DNA of 64,000 nt from Paenibacillus roseus (GTDB lineage: Bacteria; Bacillota; Bacilli; Paenibacillales; Paenibacillaceae): NCBI RefSeq assembly GCF_016424485.1, contig NZ_JAELUP010000065.1, positions 85,227-149,226 of the forward strand, in the 5' to 3' direction. This document shows, piece after piece, positions 1 through 9,700 of this stretch. Each line of letters begins with the position of its first letter. The first letter of the stretch is position 1. The position numbers and the translations under genes are program-made. A model generated the notes under the pieces. That model made no database searches and was not told the DNA's origin. It was given only the letters and a program-made list of their open reading frames with translations.

Positions 1-2451
1 TGTCCCTAAGCCCCAATTATACGAGCTAACTATATTAGGCCCATCTGTTGAGGGGGCGCCTATCCTGATCATTAGCCCATCATATCTAACCATGACAGGT
101 AAAGTAGATTTACTGGAATCCGCAGGAATAGCTATCCTCGGAACATAGACTCCGCTGTATGAGTCAAGGGTATACGTTCCGGTCGCGCTTGGCTCCCAAA
201 CGCCAATAAGTCGCGTAACCTGTTTACGCGCCAGATTGACCTGATCAGACACAGGCCCGACGCTGCGTAACACCTCGTCAATGATAATCCGCTGATCTTC
301 ACGCGCTACAAATGACGGCGGCAGCTTATCCAGTCCGCCCATTACGAGCATCGGATTGGCAAACGAAACTTTCGTTCCTGCTATGTTCCCGCGAAAATAA
401 ACTCTAATACGCGTTCTATTACCTACCGTAGCCGCGCCTGGTGTACTCCTGTAACTCATTAAAGCAATTGGTGATGATTCGTCAGAATATAGCGCAAACT
501 CTCCGTTAGCGCTCATATCGCACGACATCGCATAAATCTCATTCGGTACAACCGGCAATGTAATATACATAGTGCGATTAGCAACAGAAGGAGTAAAATC
601 GAAACTGTGACGCCCGGTATAGCCGAAGATATCACCAGATGTTGGTGTTGACATGTTGGACATTACATCAATCAGGTTACGCCCCGGATGCTCGATCACC
701 GCGCCCCGGACGGATTGCATACCGTCGATGTATGGGTAACGGTTATCATCCCACTGAGCACGCGGAATGTTGTACTCAGCCTCGCTTATCTCGAAAATAG
801 CCATAGCGTCTAGCCAGCAATACTGACCGGCCTCCCCACCGTCAGCGTAAGGGCCGATCCTAATTATGTCAGCCGGAGTATTTTTGAGCGTCTTAAAGCG
901 CCGCATTACAGTAGCAAACGACGTTGAATTTATCCGCGAACTTGTCTCAACGGATAAATTATCCGCTGCGTTACTAATGCCGATTGTCAGACCATTAGAT
1001 AGATTCCCGTTTTTATATCGAGCTACTACAACAAAATGCTTGTTAGCCGGCAGTACCGGCAAAATCGTCGAAAAATGAAAAGATGTACTATCGCTACTTA
1101 ACGTCACCTTTGCGCTGGCAGAACCAATTTCGTAGTTGCCGACCGTATTGTCATATTGGACGGTACCGCCTGATAACGCCCAGGCAGAGTTGTTTGCTTC
1201 GAAGCGCTGCGGCGGAATTATATTTTGCATCGTCCGCCCATATACCGTACCGTCGAGCGGGCTGGCTTGGTCGGTTTCGATTTTATTCACGCCGCGCCCA
1301 AGCTGCGCCTGGAGCGTAGCGCTCTCTTTTGCTTTGCCGTCTAGCTCATCCAGCTTGAGCTTGGCCTGTTTGAGTGTTACGGCAGGGGTATCAAAAGGAT
1401 TTGCCTCACCGGTGATCGCCTTCAATTGCTTCGTGATCCAACTTAGTAGCTGGGTCACCGTACCCGTCAAGCTAAACGCCGTCGATATGTTAGGGTCTAC
1501 CGTCCGGTTACCTATCTTGGCATCGGTCACGCCGTTATCGGTAATGGATAGGCTTCGGTCAGCGGACAAGTCCCCGCCGCCGCTTAGTCCGCCGCTGGTG
1601 TTGATTTTTCTACCGGTCACCGCATGTCCGCTATGCGGTGAAGCAGCGTTAATATGAGCATTCGCGTCTTCCAGCGTAACCGCTGGCAGCGTTCGCCAAC
1701 TGGTTTTGCCGGTTATGGCTTTGATCATATAAGCCAGCCAGCCCCACAACTTAATAGGAGGTCCGTCATTTCCTGTGGGGGCTTCGGCATCAGATATCGT
1801 CCGACTACCAATAACAGCATCAGTTGCAGCTCCGTCCGCCAGTTGCCCGCTCCCCACGGCCTTATCCCCGATCTTTGCTTGCGTGACTCCCTTATCTGCC
1901 AACTTTGCCGTTGTGACGGACTTGTCAGGATGATCCAGCACGGCAGCCGTCCTGTGCTGTGTCATCTCGATGCGAAGCGTCTCCAAGTCCTTATGCGTCG
2001 CATAAACCAAAGATTGGTCAATGTCCGCGCTCACGTTCGGGGCGTTTTGGACAATGGTAATGACATCAATATACTTTTCCACAATGTCCGGTCCGCCACC
2101 GGCAGGAATGTATTCCGCTGTTGACCCCGAATTGGCGTAGCAGTACAGCACCTCCCCGACATCTGGATCGAGAGCGAATACAGCCAGCTCACGAAAATAA
2201 AACCCCGCCGTAACGGAAGAGTTTGAAAGATACGATCCCACTAATGCACGGCCAGCAGGCCGCGTCTGTAACTTCCGAATTTCTAAAAACATTTTAGGAT
2301 CGATCAGACCATTGAGGTCCGCGATGATCTGCCCGCCAAGTTGTCCGCTACCGATCCCGATTCGCGTAAATTTAAGCTGCGTGCCTGTTTGAGCCTTTGC
2401 CTGTAGCGTCCGGCCCCTGTTTGTAATTTGCATACCGCCAAATGCGGCCAT
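1..2451 (-). CDS. Phage tail fibre protein, N-terminal 817 codons (continues past window edge)
   Basis: An open frame with no stop runs from an ATG at 2451 to the window edge. It starts 3 bases after the stop of the tail protein I gene, the usual place of the fibre gene in P2-like tail operons. The first roughly 150 residues look like the phage tail-collar fibre N-domain (MAAFGGMQITNRGRTL, then VTAGFYFRELAVFA), which attaches to the baseplate. Residues of about 160-400 hold fibre-type repeats (KLADKGVTQAKIGDKAVG, later VTDAKIGNRTVDPN), and two related blocks carry PAVTL-EDA or PAVTL-KQA. The remainder resembles beta-rich carbohydrate-binding fibre sequence. Its role would be host-receptor binding. 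The C-terminal tip, which sets specificity, is not in the window. Confidence 0.85.
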   Translation of the reverse strand, partial: MAAFGGMQITNRGRTLQAKAQTGTQLKFTRIGIGSGQLGGQIIADLNGLIDPKMFLEIRKLQTRPAGRALVGSYLSNSSVTAGFYFRELAVFALDPDVGEVLYCYANSGSTAEYIPAGGGPDIVEKYIDVITIVQNAPNVSADIDQSLVYATHKDLETLRIEMTQHRTAAVLDHPDKSVTTAKLADKGVTQAKIGDKAVGSGQLADGAATDAVIGSRTISDAEAPTGNDGPPIKLWGWLAYMIKAITGKTSWRTLPAVTLEDANAHINAASPHSGHAVTGRKINTSGGLSGGGDLSADRSLSITDNGVTDAKIGNRTVDPNISTAFSLTGTVTQLLSWITKQLKAITGEANPFDTPAVTLKQAKLKLDELDGKAKESATLQAQLGRGVNKIETDQASPLDGTVYGRTMQNIIPPQRFEANNSAWALSGGTVQYDNTVGNYEIGSASAKVTLSSDSTSFHFSTILPVLPANKHFVVVARYKNGNLSNGLTIGISNAADNLSVETSSRINSTSFATVMRRFKTLKNTPADIIRIGPYADGGEAGQYCWLDAMAIFEISEAEYNIPRAQWDDNRYPYIDGMQSVRGAVIEHPGRNLIDVMSNMSTPTSGDIFGYTGRHSFDFTPSVANRTMYITLPVVPNEIYAMSCDMSANGEFALYSDESSPIALMSYRSTPGAATVGNRTRIRVYFRGNIAGTKVSFANPMLVMGGLDKLPPSFVAREDQRIIIDEVLRSVGPVSDQVNLARKQVTRLIGVWEPSATGTYTLDSYSGVYVPRIAIPADSSKSTLPVMVRYDGLMIRIGAPSTDGPNIVSSYNWGLGT

Positions 2452-2454
2452 AGT

Positions 2455-3018
2455 CTACACCACCTGTTCCACTGTCATGAATTCGCCCATCTGTAGGACG
2501 TTCCCGAAATACATCTGCATGATACCTTCAGTTGTGATCTCAATGGAGTCGAGCCAAGAACGAGTATTTTTAACGGATTGAATAGCCGCTACAAATTCCT
2601 TTGCCCGCTCTCCTGTTGCGCTCGGATCGCTGGTGACAACCTTAAAATGATAAGGCTCCCCGCCGTACTCATACCATTCCTGCACATCTCCGCTTCCAAA
2701 AACGGTTGCAATCAATTCTTTCACAGCGGATGGCGTGCCTTTTCGCTTGTGCCAGGCAAGCGAGTTTTGCACCAATTGTCGGCGCTGTGACAATGGTAGG
2801 TCGGGATCGTAAAAATCAACGTGAAATTGATAGGCCAACTCGTCTACCCATCGTTCATCCAGGCTATCCACATGATGCAGGATGGCCGTCTGTGATGCGA
2901 GCTGCGTTACTCGAAGCAGTTCCTGATTGATTGCTTCCGCTGCGGCCCTGACTTGTTCGTCGTGCTGTAGATTCGCCGGAATCAGGTCAAGAAGATTGAT
3001 TTGCCTGATTTCAATCAT
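2455..3018 (-). CDS. Phage tail protein I (P2 gpI-like baseplate protein)
   Basis: 187 residues with the gpI signature region LDERWVDELAYQFHVDFYD and a following KRKGTPSAVKELI segment. In P2 gpI is a baseplate component made between gpJ and the fibre gpH, and the gene order here is the same. The ATG at 3018 is preferred over the ATG at 3033: it has GGAGGG seven bases upstream and overlaps the gpJ stop, whereas the upstream ATG has no ribosome site. Confidence 0.88.
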   Translation of the reverse strand: MIEIRQINLLDLIPANLQHDEQVRAAAEAINQELLRVTQLASQTAILHHVDSLDERWVDELAYQFHVDFYDPDLPLSQRRQLVQNSLAWHKRKGTPSAVKELIATVFGSGDVQEWYEYGGEPYHFKVVTSDPSATGERAKEFVAAIQSVKNTRSWLDSIEITTEGIMQMYFGNVLQMGEFMTVEQVV

Positions 3019-4138
3019 CTTCAAGCCCTCCATAAGTAACGTTCGTGTTCACCGCAACAGCAACCGCCGTTTTGTCCATAACCTGATGTTCTGGTTGCCC
3101 AATGACTACGCGACGCGCCCCGGCATTCATAACCCGTCTGGTCAGCTCTGACGGGTTCAAGTCCCGTCCAATTCGCGACTTTTGCCACAGAACATAATCG
3201 CGGACAGCAGCCTGCACGCCAGCTTGAATGGTCATCGCGGCTGTTGCAGACCGGCTGTCAATCCAATAGGTAAGATCGACATCATAGGGTACCCGATCTG
3301 GAGCAAGGACCGCTACCCGGTCGGTCAGTGGCCGAATACGTTCGTCGTTGCATACGCCATATACCGCGTCTAGCGTGTCCTGAGTCGGCAGTTCTCCACC
3401 GGCCATCAATACTCGTATTTCAACTTCTCCCGGCGCTGGAGACCATACCAGCACATCCGAAATGTCAGGGCTGGCTGTTTTTGCCCAATACTCATAACCT
3501 CCAGTTGGCCCGGCAACGGAAAATCGTTCCGGAGAGGTGTATATGCGCTCACGATAACGCTCGTCCGTCTCAACGTCCGTGCCGCCAGAACTCTCCGTTA
3601 AATTGGCGATATCCGCTATATACGGCTGTGGATCAACGAGTGTGTTAATCTGCCCAGGCAGTAGCCCATTGCCAATGACACCCGGCGTCAAGCACACACA
3701 CGGCAAGTCAATGCTCAACTCTCCTGCCAGTATCTCCGCATACTGGATGGTCGCAAAAAACAGATCAGCTCCTGCTGTCACGCGAATGCCCTCGGGTATA
3801 CTTACCGGACCAGCTTGGGGAGCTGATAGAGTAAAGCGGACGGTCGTTACTGCCGTCCCGGCTGGCGCTCTTACCGTTTCCACCAGTGCGCCCAAGTGAT
3901 CCAGGTAAGCACCGCTCGCGTAGCGCAACAGGTTTTGCTTTGCGCTATAGTTGATCAGCGCCCGCTGCTGAACAATGATACTGGCCACAGCGTACAAAAA
4001 AAGCCGTACCGGATCGCCGGGGAATAACTTCCGGCCCGATATGGCTTCGTACGCTGTGATGATATTCAATTTGACTTCTTCCGGATCGGAGTTCACAAAC
4101 TCAATATCCGGCAAATCGGGAAGGCTCAAACTCCTCAC
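3011..4138 (-). CDS. Baseplate J-like protein (P2 gpJ)
   Basis: About 375 residues, typical for the family. Visible signatures are GAYLDHLGALVETVRAPAG near residue 75, the SGGTDVETDERYRERI motif near residue 190, and the PTGGYEYWAKTASPDISDV region. The protein forms the baseplate wedge between gpW/gp25 and gpI. The start is uncertain: the GTG at 4138 overlaps the upstream gene by 38 bases with its ribosome site too close, while a TTG at 4129 has AGAAGGTGA at better spacing. Confidence 0.9.
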   Translation of the reverse strand: MRSLSLPDLPDIEFVNSDPEEVKLNIITAYEAISGRKLFPGDPVRLFLYAVASIIVQQRALINYSAKQNLLRYASGAYLDHLGALVETVRAPAGTAVTTVRFTLSAPQAGPVSIPEGIRVTAGADLFFATIQYAEILAGELSIDLPCVCLTPGVIGNGLLPGQINTLVDPQPYIADIANLTESSGGTDVETDERYRERIYTSPERFSVAGPTGGYEYWAKTASPDISDVLVWSPAPGEVEIRVLMAGGELPTQDTLDAVYGVCNDERIRPLTDRVAVLAPDRVPYDVDLTYWIDSRSATAAMTIQAGVQAAVRDYVLWQKSRIGRDLNPSELTRRVMNAGARRVVIGQPEHQVMDKTAVAVAVNTNVTYGGLEDD

Positions 4139-4442
4139 CTTCTTTCATGCGAAATTTGACGATGGGAATCAAAATCCCTTCATTATCGTTGTTGCTGTAC
4201 ATGACAGACACCACTTCAACGCGGCTCTCATATTGTTCGATTGCTTCGATTATGTTGGCTGTCAGTAGGGCTTGAGCAACCATAGCCGGTTGATCCAGCG
4301 GAACATCCACGCCAAATTTTCGGTCAAGCGGCACCGTTCCGGAGATGGTTGTCAAAATCGTTTTTATATTTTGCAAAATGGCATCTGATCCAGATGCCCC
4401 AAAATCAACCGTGAACGGATCTCCTGTCACTTCGTATTCCAT
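4101..4442 (-). CDS. Baseplate wedge protein, gpW/gp25 family
   Basis: 113 residues with the gp25-like region AILQNIKTILTTISGTVPLD followed by RKFGVDVPLDQP. Homologues are P2 gpW and T4 gp25, lysozyme-fold-derived baseplate wedge components that contact the sheath. It sits between the gpU-like and gpJ-like genes and overlaps gpJ, consistent with translational coupling. Confidence 0.88.
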   Translation of the reverse strand: MEYEVTGDPFTVDFGASGSDAILQNIKTILTTISGTVPLDRKFGVDVPLDQPAMVAQALLTANIIEAIEQYESRVEVVSVMYSNNDNEGILIPIVKFRMKEGEEFEPSRFAGY

Positions 4443-4450
4443 TTGATCAC

Positions 4451-4840
4451 CTACAAAAATTCTTTTAGTGTCACTGTTGCTTCAGCAACCAACAACCGGC
4501 CCCTGTTATCCATATAGGTCCAAGTCGAATTGACACTCTCAATGTACCATTTTCCCGATCCTTCCGGAGCGCCACCAATAATAAGCTTCTCCACGCGCCC
4601 TGACTGGCAATAGGTCAGCAGCCGGTTAAGCTCTCGCCGCGGCCTTACGCCATACTGCACATCAAAACGCATCGTGAAGCTAATCGTATCTTGACCCGGC
4701 CCGATAAATACAGCCTTTGGCTTCGCCCGAAGCACATCATGAGTGGCCCAGCGTGCTGTAGTGGACCGTTGCAAATCGTCAATGGTCCGAACCGTGTTTT
4801 CCCGAACCACAAATACAATCCCGCCGAACGAGCCGATCAT
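4451..4840 (-). CDS. Phage tail protein U (P2 gpU-like)
   Basis: 129 residues. The middle part, KAVFIGPGQDTISFTMRFD, matches the FLGPGDDTI-type motif of P2 gpU, and the end AEATVTLKEFL matches the C-terminal strand of that family. gpU is needed for tail completion and length control. The gene overlaps the upstream gpV-like gene by four bases. Confidence 0.82.
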   Translation of the reverse strand: MIGSFGGIVFVVRENTVRTIDDLQRSTTARWATHDVLRAKPKAVFIGPGQDTISFTMRFDVQYGVRPRRELNRLLTYCQSGRVEKLIIGGAPEGSGKWYIESVNSTWTYMDNRGRLLVAEATVTLKEFL

Positions 4841-5082
4841 GGTTCATCAACGCCAATTGTGCCCAGGAAAAACCCCGTCTCAATCCCGTTACCCAGAAAG
4901 ACGCACAGCACGGCGTCTCCAATCTCCGGCATCTGGATGCGCACATCATCATTTAATTCGATCGGAGGCATGATGGCTGTGAGCCAATCGGATACCTGGT
5001 CCTCACGATCCGGGAATGTGACCCGGATGGCCAACTCGTCCTCGTCTACATCTGACACCTCACCAATGCGAATGATATCCAT
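4837..5082 (-). CDS. Short baseplate assembly protein V (spike OB domain only)
   Basis: 81 residues resembling the OB-fold of the P2 gpV family (DELAIRVTFPDREDQVSDW, MPEIGDAVLCVFLGNG, FFLGTIG). Classical gpV is about 200 residues with a C-terminal beta-helix needle. That needle is missing here, so another protein may supply the tip. It abuts the gpD-like hub gene with stop and start touching at 5082, supporting a hub-spike role. Confidence 0.78.
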   Translation of the reverse strand: MDIIRIGEVSDVDEDELAIRVTFPDREDQVSDWLTAIMPPIELNDDVRIQMPEIGDAVLCVFLGNGIETGFFLGTIGVDEP

Positions 5083-6164
5083 CAGTATCCCAGCACCTTT
5101 CTTAATTCAAGGCGTACATCATACCCGCTGCCGCTTACCGTATGCGTGGCCGTCTCAATAAAATATTTGCCGTTAAATCCGCCAAATCCGGAAAGATTGA
5201 CGGTAACACCCTGAACCAGCACGTAATCTCCCATCAAAGTCAAGCTTCCCCGCTCCACCTCTTTATTCTTCTGCCGAAGGGCCTTCTTCGCTTTTTTGAT
5301 GGCCTCTGCCACCGAAGCAACCCGCTCGTTAAGTTTCAGTTCTGGCCCGATTTTTCCGGGAATGCGATATGATCCTTTGATCATGAGTTTCGCAGGCTTC
5401 GTCCTTTTCTTGGTAGGTCTCCTTTTTCTTTCGGTCGGCTTGTCCTTTGCATTCTTTTTAGCAGGCTTGACGGTGGTTAAGTACGAAACCGTACAAGCTG
5501 CATAGGCAGCGTCCACCGTATTTAAATCAAACGCATACGACAAGATATCCGACTGACCTCGCTCAATCTTGCGAACCGGCACCATGGACTCATATTTCAA
5601 ATCGTCAAAGAGGACGATGGCGTCATTGGTTACTTTGACGCTCACGCCCTCCTTGTCAGCAATGTCCACCAAAAACGCAATATCGGTTTGATTCGTCTGA
5701 TCAATCCGGTCATACGTCACATCGTCGGTCTCAAACAAAACCTTCAGCTTAGCGGCCGCGCCGATCCGCTTCGCGATTTGAGATAACGTCACCTTTTCCC
5801 AAGCCTTAGTATTTCTTTCGTTTTTCAGCCTGGAATTGCTCGGCAGGCTGGATGCGCGGACTGTTACGGATTCTGGAGGAGCAGAGATGTTGATACTGTC
5901 TACCTCGAAAGTCCCACAAGGAACGGAATGCACACTGCCGGGACGATACCAGCTGTACAAAATAATCTTCGCCGTGATTTTATCCCCGGCTTTTGGCAGC
6001 CATGGATTACTCCATTTGCCTTCGCGGTCCTCTAGGACAATCTGTAAATCATCCGCCTTGCCCGTGTTGTCTGTAAACGACAGAGATACTAGATAAGGGG
6101 AGATATCGCGGGAAATGTTCTTTCCTTCGTAAATCAGCTCTATTTCCGCTCTACGCGGCTTCAT
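5082..6164 (-). CDS. Phage late control / tail hub protein D (P2 gpD-like)
   Basis: 360 residues. The N-terminal half (YLVSLSFTDNTGKADDLQI and WSNPWLPKAGDKITAKI) and the middle (AFLVDIADKEGVSVKV) match gpD and T4 gp27-type hub proteins. A lysine/arginine-rich linker at about residues 238-262 precedes a C-terminal region ending in SGSGYDVRLELRKVLGY. The protein forms the central hub below the tail tube. Confidence 0.87.
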   Translation of the reverse strand: MKPRRAEIELIYEGKNISRDISPYLVSLSFTDNTGKADDLQIVLEDREGKWSNPWLPKAGDKITAKIILYSWYRPGSVHSVPCGTFEVDSINISAPPESVTVRASSLPSNSRLKNERNTKAWEKVTLSQIAKRIGAAAKLKVLFETDDVTYDRIDQTNQTDIAFLVDIADKEGVSVKVTNDAIVLFDDLKYESMVPVRKIERGQSDILSYAFDLNTVDAAYAACTVSYLTTVKPAKKNAKDKPTERKRRPTKKRTKPAKLMIKGSYRIPGKIGPELKLNERVASVAEAIKKAKKALRQKNKEVERGSLTLMGDYVLVQGVTVNLSGFGGFNGKYFIETATHTVSGSGYDVRLELRKVLGY

Positions 6165-6256
6165 TTGATCACCCCATTTTTGGAGGAATATTGCATGATT
6201 CTGTCGAATATTGCTATTTGTCTCAATCTAAATTCCCGATACGGAGGTGAATTCAA

Positions 6257-6406
6257 ATGACAGATAAGGAAATCGCAAAAGAGATTATTCTTGCTATGAT
6301 TGAGCATAAATATCTTTTACGATCTGAATATCCTCAAGTCAAAACAGTATCCGAAATGGTAGGATTGGCTTACAACGAAATTCTCACTGCTTTGCAGGAT
6401 GAATAA
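6257..6406 (+). CDS. Small 49-residue protein, transcribed against the tail operon
   Basis: ATG at 6257 with GGAGGTG eight bases upstream, ending in TAA at 6404. The product begins MTDKEIAKEIILAMIEHKYL and is predicted all-helical and charged; I do not assign a family. It faces opposite to every surrounding late gene and its 3' end overlaps the next small gene on the other strand by 23 bases. This suggests independent expression, for example from lysogeny or development, as for a moron gene. Function unknown. Confidence 0.6.
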   Translation: MTDKEIAKEIILAMIEHKYLLRSEYPQVKTVSEMVGLAYNEILTALQDE

Positions 6407-6530
6407 GACCACTTAAAATCTCGATAGCTTTAGAGAGGACATCGATTCTTTCTGGAGCTATCGGAGTTTCCTTTAATTCTCTTTCCAAAGCATTTAGAGC
6501 CGCGTCTATCACCTTTTGAGTAGTTCCCAT
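6384..6530 (-). CDS. Small 48-residue hypothetical protein
   Basis: ATG at 6530 with GGGTGAGGG upstream; the stop TGA is at 6384. The product (MGTTQKVIDAALNALERELK at the start) is helical and amphipathic, with no recognised family. It lies between the gpX-like and gpD-like genes in operon direction and converges on the 49-residue gene, sharing 23 bases with it. Confidence 0.5.
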   Translation of the reverse strand: MGTTQKVIDAALNALERELKETPIAPERIDVLSKAIEILSGLIHPAKQ

Positions 6531-6545
6531 CGCCCTCACCCTTTC

Positions 6546-6743
6546 TTATCTTCTCCATGGCGGAAGGTCCTCCGCCACTGCCGGTGCAACCTCCGGCACT
6601 TGCAGCAACACGCCAGCTCCAAATACGACTGTACGAATATGAGCCAGATTAGTTTGCATCAGCAGCGTCATGCTGCTTTCATTCTGAAACAGCTTATAGG
6701 CGATACCATCCCAGGTATCGCCTTGAATCGTCGTATACGTCAT
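6546..6743 (-). CDS. Tail protein X, LysM-like (P2 gpX)
   Basis: About 65 residues with a LysM-type start (TYTTIQGDTWDGIAYKLF) and a proline-rich end (LLQVPEVAPAVAEDLPPW), typical of gpX. These proteins are thought to bind peptidoglycan during tail assembly or entry. The ATG at 6743 forms TGATG with the tape-measure stop, giving translational coupling; an in-frame GTG at 6746 is the alternative. Confidence 0.85.
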   Translation of the reverse strand: MTYTTIQGDTWDGIAYKLFQNESSMTLLMQTNLAHIRTVVFGAGVLLQVPEVAPAVAEDLPPWRR

Positions 6744-9700
6744 CACCGGAAGCTCAACCTCTTCTCTTGTTGCAGCATCGCCTTGAAATCACGCACGAAT
6801 TCATTTTTGGCCCGCTGCATCGCCTGCGTGATTTTCCCATCTACATCCTTGGAATCGCCGCCCCCATGCACAGTAATGGTTGGATTGAAATGAACTTGAA
6901 CGTCTCCGGCGTTATGGTTCGTCGTGGAGTTAATCATTTGTGATGCCGCCTCTGCCCGATCATACCCCATCATGCGATTGGTCTGTTCCAGGATCGCGTG
7001 GGAACGTGGTTTGTCATTAATCGGGATGGCCGCCTCTAACCCAGCTTCTCCAAAAATGGAAGGCTTGCTTGCAAAGCCACCTTCGGCATATTCATCTATT
7101 CCCGAAGGGGCCGTTACCTTAAAGCCAGGATTCCGGATGGCGTCCGCAATGCTTCCGCCAATTTCTGACCAAATTACTTGAATGTTGACTTTGTGGTCGG
7201 TCGGAATTTGCGACATCCTTTTATTGACCTCATCAATTTTAATGACGGCCTGGTTGAAGCGGGCTTGTTCTTCTGTTGACATGTCCTTAAACTTCTTGGC
7301 CTGTTGTTCTAACGTCCCGCCTAAGTCCAACTCGATAATTTTCTTTTGGGAATCGTAGAGTTCTTGGTAGCTGGACTTTGCAGCCCTGAGTTCATCATCC
7401 GACTTCATTTTCTTGTTTACTGCTTTTGATAAATCTTCGTTTAATTTTTGCCTTTTACTGTCTAATGCTCCAGCAGATGCTCCGAGAATCTGGCCAGCAT
7501 TGTTAAAAGTAAGTCCGACCGTACTCCCCAGTTCATTCGCTTTTTCGAGAAGGTTCTCTATTTTTGCGGTTCTTTCCTCTGCTGCATAAAGTTCAAAAAT
7601 CCTCCGTAACTGCACCTCATACTGCTCCATAACAGGAATTGCACGGTCGACAGCATCGCGCTCCGCCACCAAGGATTTTACATTCTCTTCCCGTTTGACA
7701 ACCTGAGCTTCCAAACTTTTAATCTCTTTTTCCAGCTTCGGCTGTTGGGCTCTCTTTTCAGCAACGGCCCCCTCTAAACGGAGCCGTTCCAGCGCCATTT
7801 CTGATTCACTCATCTGATCTAGCAAGCCTAGCCGCTCCATAATTCTGCCGTTCTCGATGTCATAGTTCGTCAGCGTTTGCGGGAACAACTGCTGCAGCTC
7901 CACGACGATATCTCGCATACGCTGCTGTTTCTCGGCCAACTCTTCCGCCGATCCTGCATTTTTCCGAACGGCATCGTATAACTCCCGATATTCCCGCGTT
8001 AAGTTTTTCGTAAAGTCGGACTTTTCGGACACATCCTTATAATGCTTGCTTGCCTCTTGCAGCGAGCTGCCCATATTAATAAGCGATTGACGCGCCTGCT
8101 CCTGATGCTTTTTATACGCAATGACGCCTGCGGTCAATAAACCAATTCCGCCGATAGCCAAGCCTACGGGACTTGTCATCATGGATAACGCCGGCCCGAA
8201 TAGTCGCGAAGCCTTTGCAGCCTGGCCCACGCCACTGGCAGCTTCTCCTGCAGCTTCCCCCGCTTTCGCCAACCCTTTGGCCGCTTTACCGGCTCCTTTT
8301 TCCGCGCCGCCTAAAAGCTTCGTGAGGACGGCAATGGACTTCGTAGTCTCCAGCGTGCCCTTCCCCATTTTGAAAGCAGGAATCGCAAGCGCTCCGGCTG
8401 CCAATAAACTCGACGTTCCGTTGAACGAAAACGCCTCATTGACCATACTGCCAAACAGTTTTTTTGCTGTACTGCCCATGGTGTTGATGATTCGCACAAA
8501 CTCGCTCTTGCCGGATTGCTGCCACCAAGCGTCGAAAGGTTGAGAGATAAGCCGATCCCAAGCAATCTTGATTTGACCGAGCCAGTCCGTATTTTTCCAC
8601 ACCGGGCTTTTCGTCATGGCGTCATACTCTTTTTCAAAGCGATTCATGACTTTTGGAATGTAGGCTGTCAACTGATCTGCCGTGCTTCGAATGGTAGGTG
8701 CCAGCTTGTTACCGATGGATATTTTAAATCCGTCGACCGCCGCCTTTAACAAGTTCAACGATCCCAAGTAGGTGTCCATTTGCGTTTTAGACATGTCCAT
8801 CAAAGCGCCGTCCGCGTTAAGGACGCTCTTTTTAAGCGCATCATACTCGTTGCCAAGTCCGTCCAAAATACCCGTGAACGTTTTTAAATGCTCCTTACCC
8901 GCAATCATGGCAATGTACTGCGCTTTTTGAGCATCGGTCATCGGATCAAGCCTGGCTTTAATATCCCGGAACGTCCGCTCCAGTCCCTTGAAGTTCCCTT
9001 TGGAATCAAAGGCAGATAGCTTCAAATCTTCCATGGCCGTGCCTGCTTGTCCCAACCCGCTTGTAAGGTTGGTCACAATGGCATTCATCGCTGTACCGGC
9101 CTCAGTACCTTTAAAGCCCCGGTTTGCCAAAATACCGAGTAGCGCATTCGATTCTTCCAGCGGGACTTTGAACGTTTTGAATACGCCACCGCCTATAACG
9201 AAAGCCTCCATGAGTTGCTGCACGCTCGTATTCGCTTTACGCCCCGTTTGGGCGACCATGTTGAGATAGGGCATAAGCTCATTGACACCAATCCCCATCG
9301 CGGCCATCGAATCCGTCGCTAAATCGGAAGCAAGCCCCAAATCCATCGTGCCCGCTTCGGATAGCCGAAGCACAGGCTCAATTCCGGCAAGTACCTGTTC
9401 AGTATTCCAGCCTGCAAGCGCCAAATATTTCAACCCTTCAGCGGCCTCTGTAGCTGTTTTAGATGTTGCAGAACCCATTTCCTTGGCCTTGGCCGTCAGA
9501 AGCTCGAAATCCTTGCCCGAAGCCCCTGAAACCGCCTTAACATCCGCCATCCCTTGTTCGAAGTTGGCAAAGGTCTGCATAATGTCCTTGCCTGCCCCAA
9601 CAATCTTGTTGACGGCAAAAACACCGGCTACCGTCGCCCCTGCCCGTTTAATAAAGGAAAACACCTTATCCGCTCTCTGCTGCATGTTCTGTAGTTCTTT

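Noticed and set aside
866..2124. Several plus-strand open frames within the tail fibre region
   Set aside because: They lie antisense to the continuous 817-codon fibre frame, lack ribosome sites and have unnatural composition.
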